64,000 nt of DNA from positions 1 through 64,000 of the forward strand of contig WRKU01000006.1 in assembly GCA_009777935.1 (NCBI GenBank). Reading direction: 5' to 3'. A program made the translations under genes and the position numbers. Source of the DNA: Coriobacteriia bacterium (GTDB lineage Bacteria > Actinomycetota > Coriobacteriia > WRKU01). How positions within the stretch are numbered: position 1 is the stretch's first letter; every line of letters starts with the position of its first letter. Positions 7,257-19,942 of the stretch are shown piece by piece. The notes under the pieces were generated by a model. It was given only the letters and a program-made list of their open reading frames with translations, was not told the origin of the DNA and did not search any database.

Positions 7257-8839
7257 GCGAGCTTCGCGGCAAGTATCTCATTAACGACCTTCGGGTTCGC
7301 TTGACCGCCCGTCTCACGCATAACCTGGCCGACGAAGAAGCCGAGCAGCCCCGTTTTGCCGGCGCGATATTCGGCGACTTTGTCCTCATGCGCCGCTATC
7401 AGCGTATCGACGATAGCTTCGAGCTCGCCGGTGTCGCTCACCTGCTTGAGCCCCCGTGCCTCGACGATGGCGGTCGGGAGCTCGCCACTCGCTGCCATCT
7501 CGGCAAAGACCTCTTTGGCCTGCTTCGAGCTAATCGTATCTTCGTTGACGAGCACGACGAGCTCGGCGATATGAGCAGGCGTTATGCGACAAGCGGCGAG
7601 CGTCACGTCCTCCGCGTTCAGATGCGCAGCGAGGTCGTTGAGCATGAGGTTGATCACGGCCTGTGCGACACCCTTCACCTCGATACCTTCCACCTCGACA
7701 CCGGCCGCCGCAACGGTCTCCTCAAAGAACGCGAGCATCTCGGTATCGACTGCGAGAACACCGGCATCGTGCATCGACAGGCCAAACGTATCCGTAATGC
7801 GCTCACGACGCGCATCGGGAAGCTCCGGCAGACGCGCGGCGATAGCGTCCACGTACGCGCTCGAAAACTCAAACGGCACCGTATCGGGCTCAGGGAAGTA
7901 GCGGTAGTCGTCTGCCGTCTCCTTGGAGCGCATCGCGCTCGTCACCTTGGCTGACGCATCCCAGTGGCGCGTCTCCTGCACGACCGTGCCGCCTTCATCG
8001 AGTACGGCGGCCTGGCGGATAATCTCGTAGGCGAGCCCGTCGTGGATACCTTTGAACGAGTTCATGTTCTTCAGCTCGGTTTTGGTGCCGAACTCACGAA
8101 CGCCGCGCGGACGAATCGAGATGTTAGCGTCGACGCGCATCGAACCTTCCTCCATGTTGCAGTCACTCACGCCCAGACTCAGCCAGATGAGGCGCAGCTT
8201 GCGCGCAAACGCACGCGCTTCTTCGGGCGTGCGGATATCGGGCTCGGTCACGAGCTCCATGAGCGGTGTGCCGGCACGGTTAAAGTCGACGAGCGAGTGA
8301 GTCGCGCCTGCAATGCGCCCATCGGCGCCCCCGATATGGTTCATCTTGCCGGTATCCTCTTCGAGGTGCAGGCGCGTGATGCCAATCGTGGCACGATAAC
8401 CGCCCGCGCGGTCAGCCTCGTCGAGCGGCGTACAGTTTGCGGCGGTGGCTACGTCGAGACGCTCATCGGCGTTTTCAGTCAGCTCGATATCGAGGCGCCC
8501 GTCGGCACAAAACGGTGGCTCGAACTGGGATATCTGATAGTTTGCCGGCATGTCGGGATAGAAGTAGTTCTTGCGATGAAACTGGCTCCACGGTGCAATA
8601 GTGCATGCGGTCGCCAAGCCGGCGAGTACCGTCCACGCGATGGCTTCTTCGTTAGGAACCGGCAGCGCGCCCGGATGGCCAAGACACGTCGGACACGTGC
8701 GCGTATTCGGCTCGCCCCCAAAGGCCACCGGACATCCACAGAACATCTTCGTCTGCGTCACCGTGATCTCGGTGTGAATCTCCAGACCGATGACGGCCTC
8801 GTAGCGCTCCAGCGCCTCGGTAAGTCGCGTATCTGCCAT
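7253..8839 (-). CDS. gatB: Asp/Glu-tRNA(Asn/Gln) amidotransferase subunit B
   Basis: YEAVIGLEIHTEI...CGCPVAFGGEPNTRTCPTCLGHPGALPVPN... Confidence 0.95.
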   Translation of the reverse strand: MADTRLTEALERYEAVIGLEIHTEITVTQTKMFCGCPVAFGGEPNTRTCPTCLGHPGALPVPNEEAIAWTVLAGLATACTIAPWSQFHRKNYFYPDMPANYQISQFEPPFCADGRLDIELTENADERLDVATAANCTPLDEADRAGGYRATIGITRLHLEEDTGKMNHIGGADGRIAGATHSLVDFNRAGTPLMELVTEPDIRTPEEARAFARKLRLIWLSLGVSDCNMEEGSMRVDANISIRPRGVREFGTKTELKNMNSFKGIHDGLAYEIIRQAAVLDEGGTVVQETRHWDASAKVTSAMRSKETADDYRYFPEPDTVPFEFSSAYVDAIAARLPELPDARRERITDTFGLSMHDAGVLAVDTEMLAFFEETVAAAGVEVEGIEVKGVAQAVINLMLNDLAAHLNAEDVTLAACRITPAHIAELVVLVNEDTISSKQAKEVFAEMAASGELPTAIVEARGLKQVSDTGELEAIVDTLIAAHEDKVAEYRAGKTGLLGFFVGQVMRETGGQANPKVVNEILAAKLA

Positions 8840-8850
8840 CTCGCTATCTC

Positions 8851-10305
8851 CTATTCGTCCAGCTCGGCGGTGTATAGTAACACCGGCAGGCCAATAAATG
8901 ACTCGGTACCGCCGCGCGGGAACTGCTGGCGCACGACGCCTTCGAGCACCATCGTCGGAAGGGTAACCGTCACGGGGCGAAAGCCCTGTGTGCGCAGCTC
9001 ATCGTATGCTTCAAGCTGAGTCATACCCAGCACATCAGGCACTGTTGCTCGATTATCGGAGCCGTTCGAGATGAGAAGCCCGACTGACTCCCCTGCCTTG
9101 ATGAGCGCATCGCGTGCGATGGGCATCTGCGCCACAACGACGCCTTGCGGTGTCTCGCTGTCCACATAGAGATACGTGACGACTTCAAACCCTGCGTTTT
9201 CAATCTCGATAGTGGCGCTTTCAACTCGCATGCCGACAACATTTGGCACGGCAACGTCGGTCGTCGACGAACCACGCGATACGAGATACTGCACGGGACT
9301 ACCGGGCATGATGAGCGTACCGGTTGAGGGCGTTTGGATGACGACTTCATCGATGCGCCCAAACGGGGCCGAGCCAAAATAGACGAGCGGCGTAAAACCG
9401 GCATCGACAAGTACGGTCTCGGCATCGTTTGCCGAAAGCCCCATCACGCGCGGCATGGGCACCGGCACCGTAGGCGAGCCCTTGACCACAAGCACCGCAA
9501 CTGTCGAGCCGGCCGGAACGTACGAATCACCGAGGGGAAGCTGCCCGAGAATCTCACCATCAGGAACGATAGGGTCATACGTGACAACCTCTTCGAGGAC
9601 AAGACGGTTGGCCGTGAGTATCTCGCGTGCCTCCTCAGGGGTTAGGCCGGTGAGATCGGGTACCTGCGTCTCGCGCGATTCTCGCGCAACGGTAAGCGTT
9701 ACCGGTGAGCCACGCGGTACCGAACGGTCAACGCGCGGATCCTGTGCCAGCACGACACCCGGCGCAACGTTGGCATTCTCCTGTTCGAGCACGCGGCCTA
9801 CCGTCAGCCCCGCCTCTTCAAGCTGCTCGGTCGCCTGTGGGGTTGTCAGACCGATGAGGTCAGGTACGGTTACAAATCCCCCGCTGAAAAAGACAAAGTA
9901 CGAGAATACGGCCGCAACGACAGCCAGGCCGAGCAAGGTGAACAAGATTGGTTTGACGAAGTCCTTGGGTTCGGCGGTGATGCGGCGTGTGTCCTCAAGT
10001 GTGTCAAACTGCGCGAGATGTTCATCGATAAGCTGGTCGGTATCATCGTTTTCGGTGAGAAACCAGAAGTCGTCGTCGTTGATGACATGACCGGCCGGTA
10101 CTTCGTGACGAAGCTGGGTAAGATGTCGAGCAATCGACGCCTCACGCGCCGCATTCGCCGTCAGCTCAATGGGTGTCAACTCTTCCGTTGCTCCTCGCGG
10201 GGTAACGTTGCAGGTCTGCTGAGGCAACGCAAGCTGCTCGGCAGGGTCGAGTGCGGGAGCCTCGGGATCGGGCTCAATCTCGCCTATAAATCGGCGGTTT
10301 AGCAC
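8851..10305 (-). CDS. Single-pass membrane protein with about five PASTA repeats, no kinase domain
   Basis: Repeated V(P)D(L/V)xGLTxxxAxxxL...G.V pattern after one TM; GTG start overlaps the gatA stop. Confidence 0.8.
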   Translation of the reverse strand: MLNRRFIGEIEPDPEAPALDPAEQLALPQQTCNVTPRGATEELTPIELTANAAREASIARHLTQLRHEVPAGHVINDDDFWFLTENDDTDQLIDEHLAQFDTLEDTRRITAEPKDFVKPILFTLLGLAVVAAVFSYFVFFSGGFVTVPDLIGLTTPQATEQLEEAGLTVGRVLEQENANVAPGVVLAQDPRVDRSVPRGSPVTLTVARESRETQVPDLTGLTPEEAREILTANRLVLEEVVTYDPIVPDGEILGQLPLGDSYVPAGSTVAVLVVKGSPTVPVPMPRVMGLSANDAETVLVDAGFTPLVYFGSAPFGRIDEVVIQTPSTGTLIMPGSPVQYLVSRGSSTTDVAVPNVVGMRVESATIEIENAGFEVVTYLYVDSETPQGVVVAQMPIARDALIKAGESVGLLISNGSDNRATVPDVLGMTQLEAYDELRTQGFRPVTVTLPTMVLEGVVRQQFPRGGTESFIGLPVLLYTAELDE

Positions 10306-11768
10306 GCAGGCGCGCCTTCGGTGACGGGATGCGCAGACGCGTGGGCGGATGCGTGCGCCGGTGTACACACAAAGCCGTAGTGGTCTTCGAGCACGGCGGC
10401 GGTACGCAACAGCGTACGTTCGTCAAAGTGGTTTGCGATAAGCTGCAAGCCCATCGGTAGGCCACCCGTCGAAAGCCCCATCGGCAAGGACAGCGCGGTG
10501 TTGCCGGCGAGGTTAACCGGCACGGTAAAGATGTCGTTGCTACACATGGCAATCACATCATCGATCTTTTCATCGAGCTTAAACGCCGGCGTGGGCGCGG
10601 TCGGCGTCAGGATAATGTCGTAGCCGGCAAAGACCTGGGCAAAGTCATCGGCAACGATGGTGCGCGCCTTCTGCGCCTGCCCATAGTAAGAGTCGTAGTG
10701 CCCGGCCGAGAGCACGTAGGTACCCAGCACAATGCGGCGAATCGTCTCGGGGCCAAAGCCTTCGCTGCGACTGCGCACGTAGAGGTCGAGCACATCTTCA
10801 GGGTTCGTCGCACGCACGCCGTAACGGACACCATCGAGACGCGCAAGGTTCGAGCTCGCTTCGGCCGGCGCGATGATGTAGTAGGCACTGTGGCCGTTCC
10901 AGATGTTAGGGAGCGTGACCTCGCCGACCTCGGCACCGGCCGAAGCGAGCGCCTCGGCAGCAGCGAGCACCCCTGCCTTGACCTCAGGATCGAGCCCCTC
11001 TGCCGCCAGCCAGTCCACCGCCACGGCGACGCGCAGCCCTTCGGCTCCGCGGCCGAGCTCAGCGGTAAAGTCCTCAGCTTCGCGCGGTACACTCGTTGCG
11101 TCGCGCGCGTCGTGGCCGGCGATGGCGTTCAGCACCCGCGCCGTGTCTTCGACGGTACGCGCGAGAGGGCCGACTTGGTCGAGCGAGGACGCAAACGCCG
11201 CGCATCCATAGCGCGACACGCGCCCATAGGTGGGCTTGAGTGCGACGGTGCCGGTAAACGCGCCGGGCTGGCGAATCGAGCCGCCCGTGTCGCTCCCAAG
11301 CGCGGCGTCCACCATACCGGCCGCCACCGCCGCGGCCGAGCCACCGCTTGAGCCGCCGGGTACGCGCTCGGTATCCCACGGGTTGTGGGTCGGGCCGTAT
11401 ACGCTCGTCTCGGTCGAGGAGCCGAACGCAAACTCGTCCATGTTGCACTTGCCGACCGGCACCGCGCCGGCCTCGATAAGACGCTCAACGGCGGTTGCCG
11501 TATAGATCGACTCGTAGTTTTCGAGTATGCGTGACGCGCAGGTCGTCCGCGTGCCAACGAGATTGAGGTTATCCTTAAGGCCAACCGTCATGCCGGCGAG
11601 CGGCACATCCTCGCCACGGGCGACACGTTCGTCGACGCTATCGGCGATGTTGAGCGCGAGCTCCTCGGTGACCTGCGTAAAGGCGTTAATCTTCGGCTCG
11701 ATAGCTGCAATGCGAGCAAGCGCGGCCTCGGTGTTGGTGCGTGCGGTGACATTCGTTTCAGCCATCAT
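10299..11768 (-). CDS. gatA: Asp/Glu-tRNA amidotransferase subunit A
   Basis: VPGGSSGGSAAAVAAGMVDAALGSDTGGSIRQPGAF amidase signature. Confidence 0.95.
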   Translation of the reverse strand: MMAETNVTARTNTEAALARIAAIEPKINAFTQVTEELALNIADSVDERVARGEDVPLAGMTVGLKDNLNLVGTRTTCASRILENYESIYTATAVERLIEAGAVPVGKCNMDEFAFGSSTETSVYGPTHNPWDTERVPGGSSGGSAAAVAAGMVDAALGSDTGGSIRQPGAFTGTVALKPTYGRVSRYGCAAFASSLDQVGPLARTVEDTARVLNAIAGHDARDATSVPREAEDFTAELGRGAEGLRVAVAVDWLAAEGLDPEVKAGVLAAAEALASAGAEVGEVTLPNIWNGHSAYYIIAPAEASSNLARLDGVRYGVRATNPEDVLDLYVRSRSEGFGPETIRRIVLGTYVLSAGHYDSYYGQAQKARTIVADDFAQVFAGYDIILTPTAPTPAFKLDEKIDDVIAMCSNDIFTVPVNLAGNTALSLPMGLSTGGLPMGLQLIANHFDERTLLRTAAVLEDHYGFVCTPAHASAHASAHPVTEGAPAC

Positions 11769-12070
11769 GCACCACCTTCCGTTCCCGACCCGATACGCGG
11801 CACGAGAAACGCATTGCCCTCGTGCGCCGGTGCGTTCTTAAACACGAGATTGGGAGGCAGCGAGTCACGGCGCTCGTCGGAGCGCGTGACGTTCACGAGC
11901 GCCGTAGCGTGCGTCATCGGTTCGACACCGTCGAGATCAAGCTCGCCGATGTGTTTGAGATGAACGAGCAACGCATTGATATCCTCGGTAAGCGCGGCGG
12001 TGGCGGCCTCATCAAGCTCGATACGAGCAAGAAACGCATAGTGAGCGACCTCTTTTTGAGTCAAAGACAT
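11765..12070 (-). CDS. gatC: Asp/Glu-tRNA amidotransferase subunit C
   Basis: MSLTQKEVAHYAFLARIELDEA..., directly upstream of gatA. Confidence 0.9.
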   Translation of the reverse strand: MSLTQKEVAHYAFLARIELDEAATAALTEDINALLVHLKHIGELDLDGVEPMTHATALVNVTRSDERRDSLPPNLVFKNAPAHEGNAFLVPRIGSGTEGGA

Positions 12071-12148
12071 ACAGAGCTACTTTCGTCGAGTAACTTTACA
12101 TGAGTATTATAGCACCCTAAAGCACCCGAGCGCTTCATATGGGGGTAT

Positions 12149-15167
<3,019 letters not shown>

Positions 15168-15190
15168 TCAGTATAGGCGAGAGGGTTGCT

Positions 15191-15991
15191 GTGCGCAGGT
15201 TTGTTACACCGCTTATTATCATTCTGTTAGTTTTTCTCACGGCGCCACAGCTTGCCGGAGCAACACTGCGCAACGAAGACATCGTCCATCTGCATATCAT
15301 CGCTATCCGTGATGAAGCAGGTGAGCGCATCGTCTACCGCTTTCATGCTCATCCGGACGTCGAGCTACCGCAACAGATCGATGTCGCCCTGCATACCGGC
15401 GCACGCGTTGCCGACGTGTACGAATCCGACGGAAATGAATGGTGGCCGATGGGGTATGCGCATCGTGGCACTACGCTCACACTCTCGTTTATTAAGGGAC
15501 GTATCGCTGAGGCTCACATACGCGAAGCAAACCTTTTCCAGACACAAAATAACGGTGCTTTGCATGTGACGATTCCGCTTGAGGCGGTCGTTGGCATACA
15601 GAGCGTGCTGGTAGGTGCCACGTTACCGACCGGGTATCGATGTATAGAGCCCGAAGGCTACACCGTCGAGCGCGACGAGGCAACGAGCGCCGAGGTCGTT
15701 ACGCTTCCCGTGAGCGTCACCGGCGATCGCGCAGCCGATTCGATAACGTTCGTCTTTCAAAATGAAAATCTGCCCATACGATCGGCCGAGGTCGAGAGTG
15801 GTGAGACGGAAGCGACTCCTTCTGAGCCGGGACAGTACGTGTGGTGGCCGCTTGTGCTCTTATGTGTGGCATTTGCGATAGTTGGCGCGGCTTACGCGTG
15901 GCTCTGGTACCGCGAGCAAAAAGACGCAGAGGAAGAGTTAGGCGACGAAGATGACGAGCTTGACGAGGACGAGCCCCTAGCGAACGCGTAG
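15191..15991 (+). CDS. Secreted, membrane-anchored hypothetical (signal peptide, beta domain, TM, acidic tail)
   Basis: Signal MRRFVTPLIIILLVFLTAPQLAGA, C-terminal TM and DEDDELDEDE tail. Confidence 0.65.
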   Translation: MRRFVTPLIIILLVFLTAPQLAGATLRNEDIVHLHIIAIRDEAGERIVYRFHAHPDVELPQQIDVALHTGARVADVYESDGNEWWPMGYAHRGTTLTLSFIKGRIAEAHIREANLFQTQNNGALHVTIPLEAVVGIQSVLVGATLPTGYRCIEPEGYTVERDEATSAEVVTLPVSVTGDRAADSITFVFQNENLPIRSAEVESGETEATPSEPGQYVWWPLVLLCVAFAIVGAAYAWLWYREQKDAEEELGDEDDELDEDEPLANA

Positions 15992-17308
15992 TTTTGCAGC
16001 GAGTAGTTGTGCGGCGTCGCGTATTGTTTCGCTTAAGGTAGGGTGTGCCACAACCGTGTCGACGAGGTCGGTGACGGTCGCGTTCAAACGCATCGCAAGC
16101 GTAATCTGTGCAATAAGCTCGACGGCCTGCGGCCCTACGATCTGCGCACCGACGATACGACCATCATCCTTGAGAGCAATAAGCTGCACAAAGCCGTCGG
16201 TGTCATTCTCGGCAAGTGCCCGCCCGTTACCCGTAAACTTTGTGATGGCGCTCACCACATCGGTACCGTCACGCTTGGCTTCGTCGAGCGTGAGGCCGAC
16301 GGTCGCAATCTCTGGGTGGGTGTAGATGCACGCAGGTATAGGCGTCTGGGACAACCGAGTGCTCGGGCTTTGCGACGGCACACTTAGACGACGCCCCGTG
16401 TGCTCGCCCTCGTGTTCGGCGGCGTGGGCGAGCATCACACCCTCCGCCGCATCACCAATAACGACGGCCGGTATCGGAAGCGCCTCAAGCAACGCTGCGT
16501 CCGGCGCAATCGGGCGACGTCCGACGGCCGAGAGCAGCACATCAGCGTAAAGCTCCGTGCCGTCCGAGAGGGTGGCGCGTATGCGCTCGCCTTCCTGTCG
16601 CACCGCCTCGACCGACGTATTCGTGCGTATCTCGATGCCATCGGCGATGAGCGCCGCCGCAAGCGTACGCGCCACACGCCTGTCCATGCCCGGCAGTATC
16701 TGCGCGCCGAGCTCAACGATCGTCACCTGTGAGCCAAACGCAGCGTACATGCTCGCAAACTCAACGCCGATGACACCGCCGCCAACGATGAGCAACTTCT
16801 GAGGGATTTCGCGCAGCTCAAGAGCTTCGTTGCTCGTCCAGACGCGTTCGAGGCGATGGTCGATGTGAGGGAGCTCGAGCGGCACCGAGCCGGTCGCAAT
16901 AATGAGTGAATCGGGCTTGAGCGTGAGCGACTCAACCGTCACCGTGCCGTCTGCATTGATACGCGCCTCGCCGAAGACGACCTCGACCTTCGCGCGCTTG
17001 AGCTCAGTAGCGATCTGCGTACGCAGCGTCGTAACGACCTCGTCAACCCGCGCACGCAGCACCGCGAGGTCGAGGGTGGGCGCACCTATCTGTATGCCAA
17101 GTTCATGCGCATCGCGCATCTCACGTAGGGCGCGCGCCGTGCGCAAGATAGTCTTCGTCGGGATGCAGCCGCGATTGAGGCACGTGCCGCCAAGGCCGGC
17201 CAGAGGGTCACGCTCAATGAGCGTGACCTGCGCACCGTGGCGGCGTGCCTCAAGCGCGGCTGCCACACCACCCGGCCCGGCTCCGATAACGACGAGGTTA
17301 TGTGCCAT
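15977..17308 (-). CDS. lpdA: Dihydrolipoyl dehydrogenase
   Basis: VVIGAGPGGVAAALEARRHG...GGTCLNRGCIPTK; start reassigned to MAHNLVV. Confidence 0.9.
   Translation of the reverse strand: MAHNLVVIGAGPGGVAAALEARRHGAQVTLIERDPLAGLGGTCLNRGCIPTKTILRTARALREMRDAHELGIQIGAPTLDLAVLRARVDEVVTTLRTQIATELKRAKVEVVFGEARINADGTVTVESLTLKPDSLIIATGSVPLELPHIDHRLERVWTSNEALELREIPQKLLIVGGGVIGVEFASMYAAFGSQVTIVELGAQILPGMDRRVARTLAAALIADGIEIRTNTSVEAVRQEGERIRATLSDGTELYADVLLSAVGRRPIAPDAALLEALPIPAVVIGDAAEGVMLAHAAEHEGEHTGRRLSVPSQSPSTRLSQTPIPACIYTHPEIATVGLTLDEAKRDGTDVVSAITKFTGNGRALAENDTDGFVQLIALKDDGRIVGAQIVGPQAVELIAQITLAMRLNATVTDLVDTVVAHPTLSETIRDAAQLLAAKLRVR
16348..16416. repeat. Palindromic element copy 1, in frame inside lpdA
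   Basis: ccgagtgctcggg...cttagacgacgccccgtgtgctcg; CGAG-N4-CGGG in both arms. Confidence 0.6.
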
Positions 17309-19559
17309 CGGCGCGCGCCTTACTGCCGACTTCATCGACGAGCAATACACAGCTCGGCGCGTCGGTGCTATAGTGCGCGTGCGCCCGATGCGCCCACTCC
17401 TTCGTCACCACCGCACCACCCACGCACACCGGCATATCAGGCAGCGCGTCGTGCAGCGCCTCGATAGTCTCACGCATGGCGGGCAGCGTCGTCGTCATCA
17501 ACGCGCTCAGACACACCGCGCAGGGATTTTCGGTACGCGCCGCTTTGACGACCGTGGCAGCCGGCACATCAACGCCCAGGTCAACGACACGATAGCCCTG
17601 GCTCGTCAGCAATGCAGCGCATATCTCCTTGCCAATCGAGTGGATATCACCATGCACCGTCGCAAAGACAATCGTACCCTTCGAGGACGCGGTATCGATA
17701 GCGTCAGCGTCGGCGCTCGTTCGCATGAGCTCAAGCGCACGCATAAGCTGCGGCAGAAAAATCTCGCCGGTTTTGAACTTTTCGGCGAGGGTGGTCATGT
17801 TCATCTGAGCGACTTCATCATCCGTCAGCGATGCGGTGATACGCGCGCTCGGTGACTCGTTCACGTTGATAATGGCGGCATCGAGCCCGGCCGCAACGGC
17901 ATCGGCGAGAAACTTCGCGTTAACCGTCGCGCGATCTTCCATGCCATGGCTCACGTTCGAGATGCCGAGTACCGTCGCCATGCCCGCCTCGCCCACCAGC
18001 CGTAGCGCCTCAAGCGTCGTGCGCGGCGCGGTCGGGTCGGCCGCCATCGTCAACACAAGGGTGTCGGCGACGAGCCGGCTCGACGCGATACCGTACTCCT
18101 GCGCATCGCGGCGAATCGTTTCGATGACCTCGACGCGTTCCGGAGCCGTCACAGGGATACCACGCTCATCGAGCGCAAGTGCAATCGCGCAAGCGCCGTA
18201 GCGCTTCACAAGCGGCAGTATCGCCTTGCGGCTCGCCACCTCGCCACTTACGCTGTTGACGAGCGCGCGGCCGGGATAGACGCACAGTGCACGTTCGAGC
18301 GCCTCGGCATCCATCGTATCGATCGAAAGTGGGACGTCAACGGCGGCGCCGACGGCCTCGACGACGAGCGGCAGCATCGTCACCTCATCGACCCCGGCAC
18401 CCCCCACGTTGATATCGAGCATGTCGGCGCCGGCCGCCTCTTGCTCAAGCGCGTAGGTCACGGCAAGCTCGGTCGAGCCGGCCTCAAGCGAGGCGCGCAG
18501 TTCGGGCTTGCCGGTAGGGTTGATGCGCTCACCGATACGCGTGAGACGGCGCTCATCATCGGGCACATCAGCGCGCCGACGATTGCCGCCACCGATAACG
18601 TGATATTCGCGTGGACTCGCAACGACCGGACGATCAAAACCACGATCTGCAACATGAACGCACGGAGCACCGGCGATCTCATCGGCGATGGCGCCGGTAA
18701 ACGACGGTGTCGATCCGCAACACGATCCCACCGCAGCCACGCCAGCCTCAGAGGCAACGCGCGCAAAAGCGGCCATCTCGTCGGCGGTGCCCGGATAGCG
18801 CGTATCACCCGAAGCCGTTAGCTCAGGCAGGCCGGCGTTCGGACGCACAAAAACGGGGAGCGTCGTCGCAGCGATCATCTCAGTAACGAGCGACTCCATC
18901 TGTGCCGGTCCTAGCCCACAGTTGAGGCCGACGGCATCGGCGCCGGCCGCCTCCACTATGATGGCAGCGGTCTCCGGGTCGGTGCCGGACAGGTCGGTAC
19001 GACCTGCCTCACTACAGGTAATCGAGGCAAAAACCGGCAGCTCAGGTACGGTTTCCTTGCAGGCAAGCACAGCGATGCGTAGCTCGGCGATATCGGTAAA
19101 GGTTTCCAGTATGAAGGCATCGGGGCCGCCTAAGCCCTTACCGAGGGCTGCGGCTTGTTCGGCAAAGACCTCGTAGAGTTCGTCGAACGTTGTCTCGCCG
19201 AGCGGCCGCAACAGCAGACCCGTCGGCCCAATGTCGGCGAGCACATGCTGCGCACCACTCGCACGCGCCAGCCGCACGCCCGCACGATTGATATCGGCGA
19301 CTTGGTCATCAAGATGGTACTCGGCAAGCTTGGTACGTGATGCCCCGAACGTATTCGTCGTCACGCAGTCGGCACCGGCCAATACGTAGTTCGTGTGGAT
19401 CTGTGTTATCGCATCGGGCTCGACGAGGTTGAGGAGCTCGTTGCAGGTACCGGCACCGTAGCCGGCGCGCTGGAGCATCGTGCCCATCGCTCCATCGATA
19501 ACGAGCATCTCGCGCCCCAGGCGCATCATGATATCAGGCATTTTGTTTGGACTCTTCAT
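17298..19559 (-). CDS. metH: B12-dependent methionine synthase lacking the C-terminal SAM activation domain
   Basis: Hcy-methyltransferase N-domain, pterin-binding RIGERINPTGKPELRASLE, cobalamin-binding GDIHSIGKEICAALL; ends right after the B12 domain. Confidence 0.85.
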   Translation of the reverse strand: MKSPNKMPDIMMRLGREMLVIDGAMGTMLQRAGYGAGTCNELLNLVEPDAITQIHTNYVLAGADCVTTNTFGASRTKLAEYHLDDQVADINRAGVRLARASGAQHVLADIGPTGLLLRPLGETTFDELYEVFAEQAAALGKGLGGPDAFILETFTDIAELRIAVLACKETVPELPVFASITCSEAGRTDLSGTDPETAAIIVEAAGADAVGLNCGLGPAQMESLVTEMIAATTLPVFVRPNAGLPELTASGDTRYPGTADEMAAFARVASEAGVAAVGSCCGSTPSFTGAIADEIAGAPCVHVADRGFDRPVVASPREYHVIGGGNRRRADVPDDERRLTRIGERINPTGKPELRASLEAGSTELAVTYALEQEAAGADMLDINVGGAGVDEVTMLPLVVEAVGAAVDVPLSIDTMDAEALERALCVYPGRALVNSVSGEVASRKAILPLVKRYGACAIALALDERGIPVTAPERVEVIETIRRDAQEYGIASSRLVADTLVLTMAADPTAPRTTLEALRLVGEAGMATVLGISNVSHGMEDRATVNAKFLADAVAAGLDAAIINVNESPSARITASLTDDEVAQMNMTTLAEKFKTGEIFLPQLMRALELMRTSADADAIDTASSKGTIVFATVHGDIHSIGKEICAALLTSQGYRVVDLGVDVPAATVVKAARTENPCAVCLSALMTTTLPAMRETIEALHDALPDMPVCVGGAVVTKEWAHRAHAHYSTDAPSCVLLVDEVGSKARADGT

Positions 19560-19893
19560 CGAGCGCAATACGCCCGTTGGAATACTGTATCGCCATAAAA
19601 CCCATGATAAACGTCCAGCCAAACGCCAAAACAACCATCTGAGCCAGCGGAGCAACGCCGAACTGGTACAAGAACGTACCGAGCTCACCGCTCGTGAGTG
19701 CGTAAACCGCCACCGCAATCACGGCACCAAGGAGTAAGTATGCCCAGACGACGGTGAAGCGCTTCGCTGCGCGCCCACCCTTGGTAGCACCGATGGCAAA
19801 CGCCGCGATAAAACCCATCGCGCCAATCGCCACAACAAGAAAGCCCGCCAGAAGAAACGCCAGCTCTGCCATTCCCTGATATCCGTAGTTCAT
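19534..19893 (-). CDS. Small membrane protein
   Basis: MNYGYQGMAELAFLLAGFLVVAIGAMGFIAAF..., three or more TMs. Confidence 0.6.
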   Translation of the reverse strand: MNYGYQGMAELAFLLAGFLVVAIGAMGFIAAFAIGATKGGRAAKRFTVVWAYLLLGAVIAVAVYALTSGELGTFLYQFGVAPLAQMVVLAFGWTFIMGFMAIQYSNGRIALDEESKQNA

Positions 19894-19942
19894 ACGCCTT
19901 CCACCCTTTCGCCTCTGATGTCTATAGTATAATAGATGGGCT

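Noticed and set aside
7964-9019. 351-aa plus-strand ORF
   Set aside because: Antisense shadow of gatB and the PASTA gene; no recognisable domain.
16902-17855. 317-aa plus-strand ORF
   Set aside because: Spans lpdA and metH on the opposite strand; shadow ORF.
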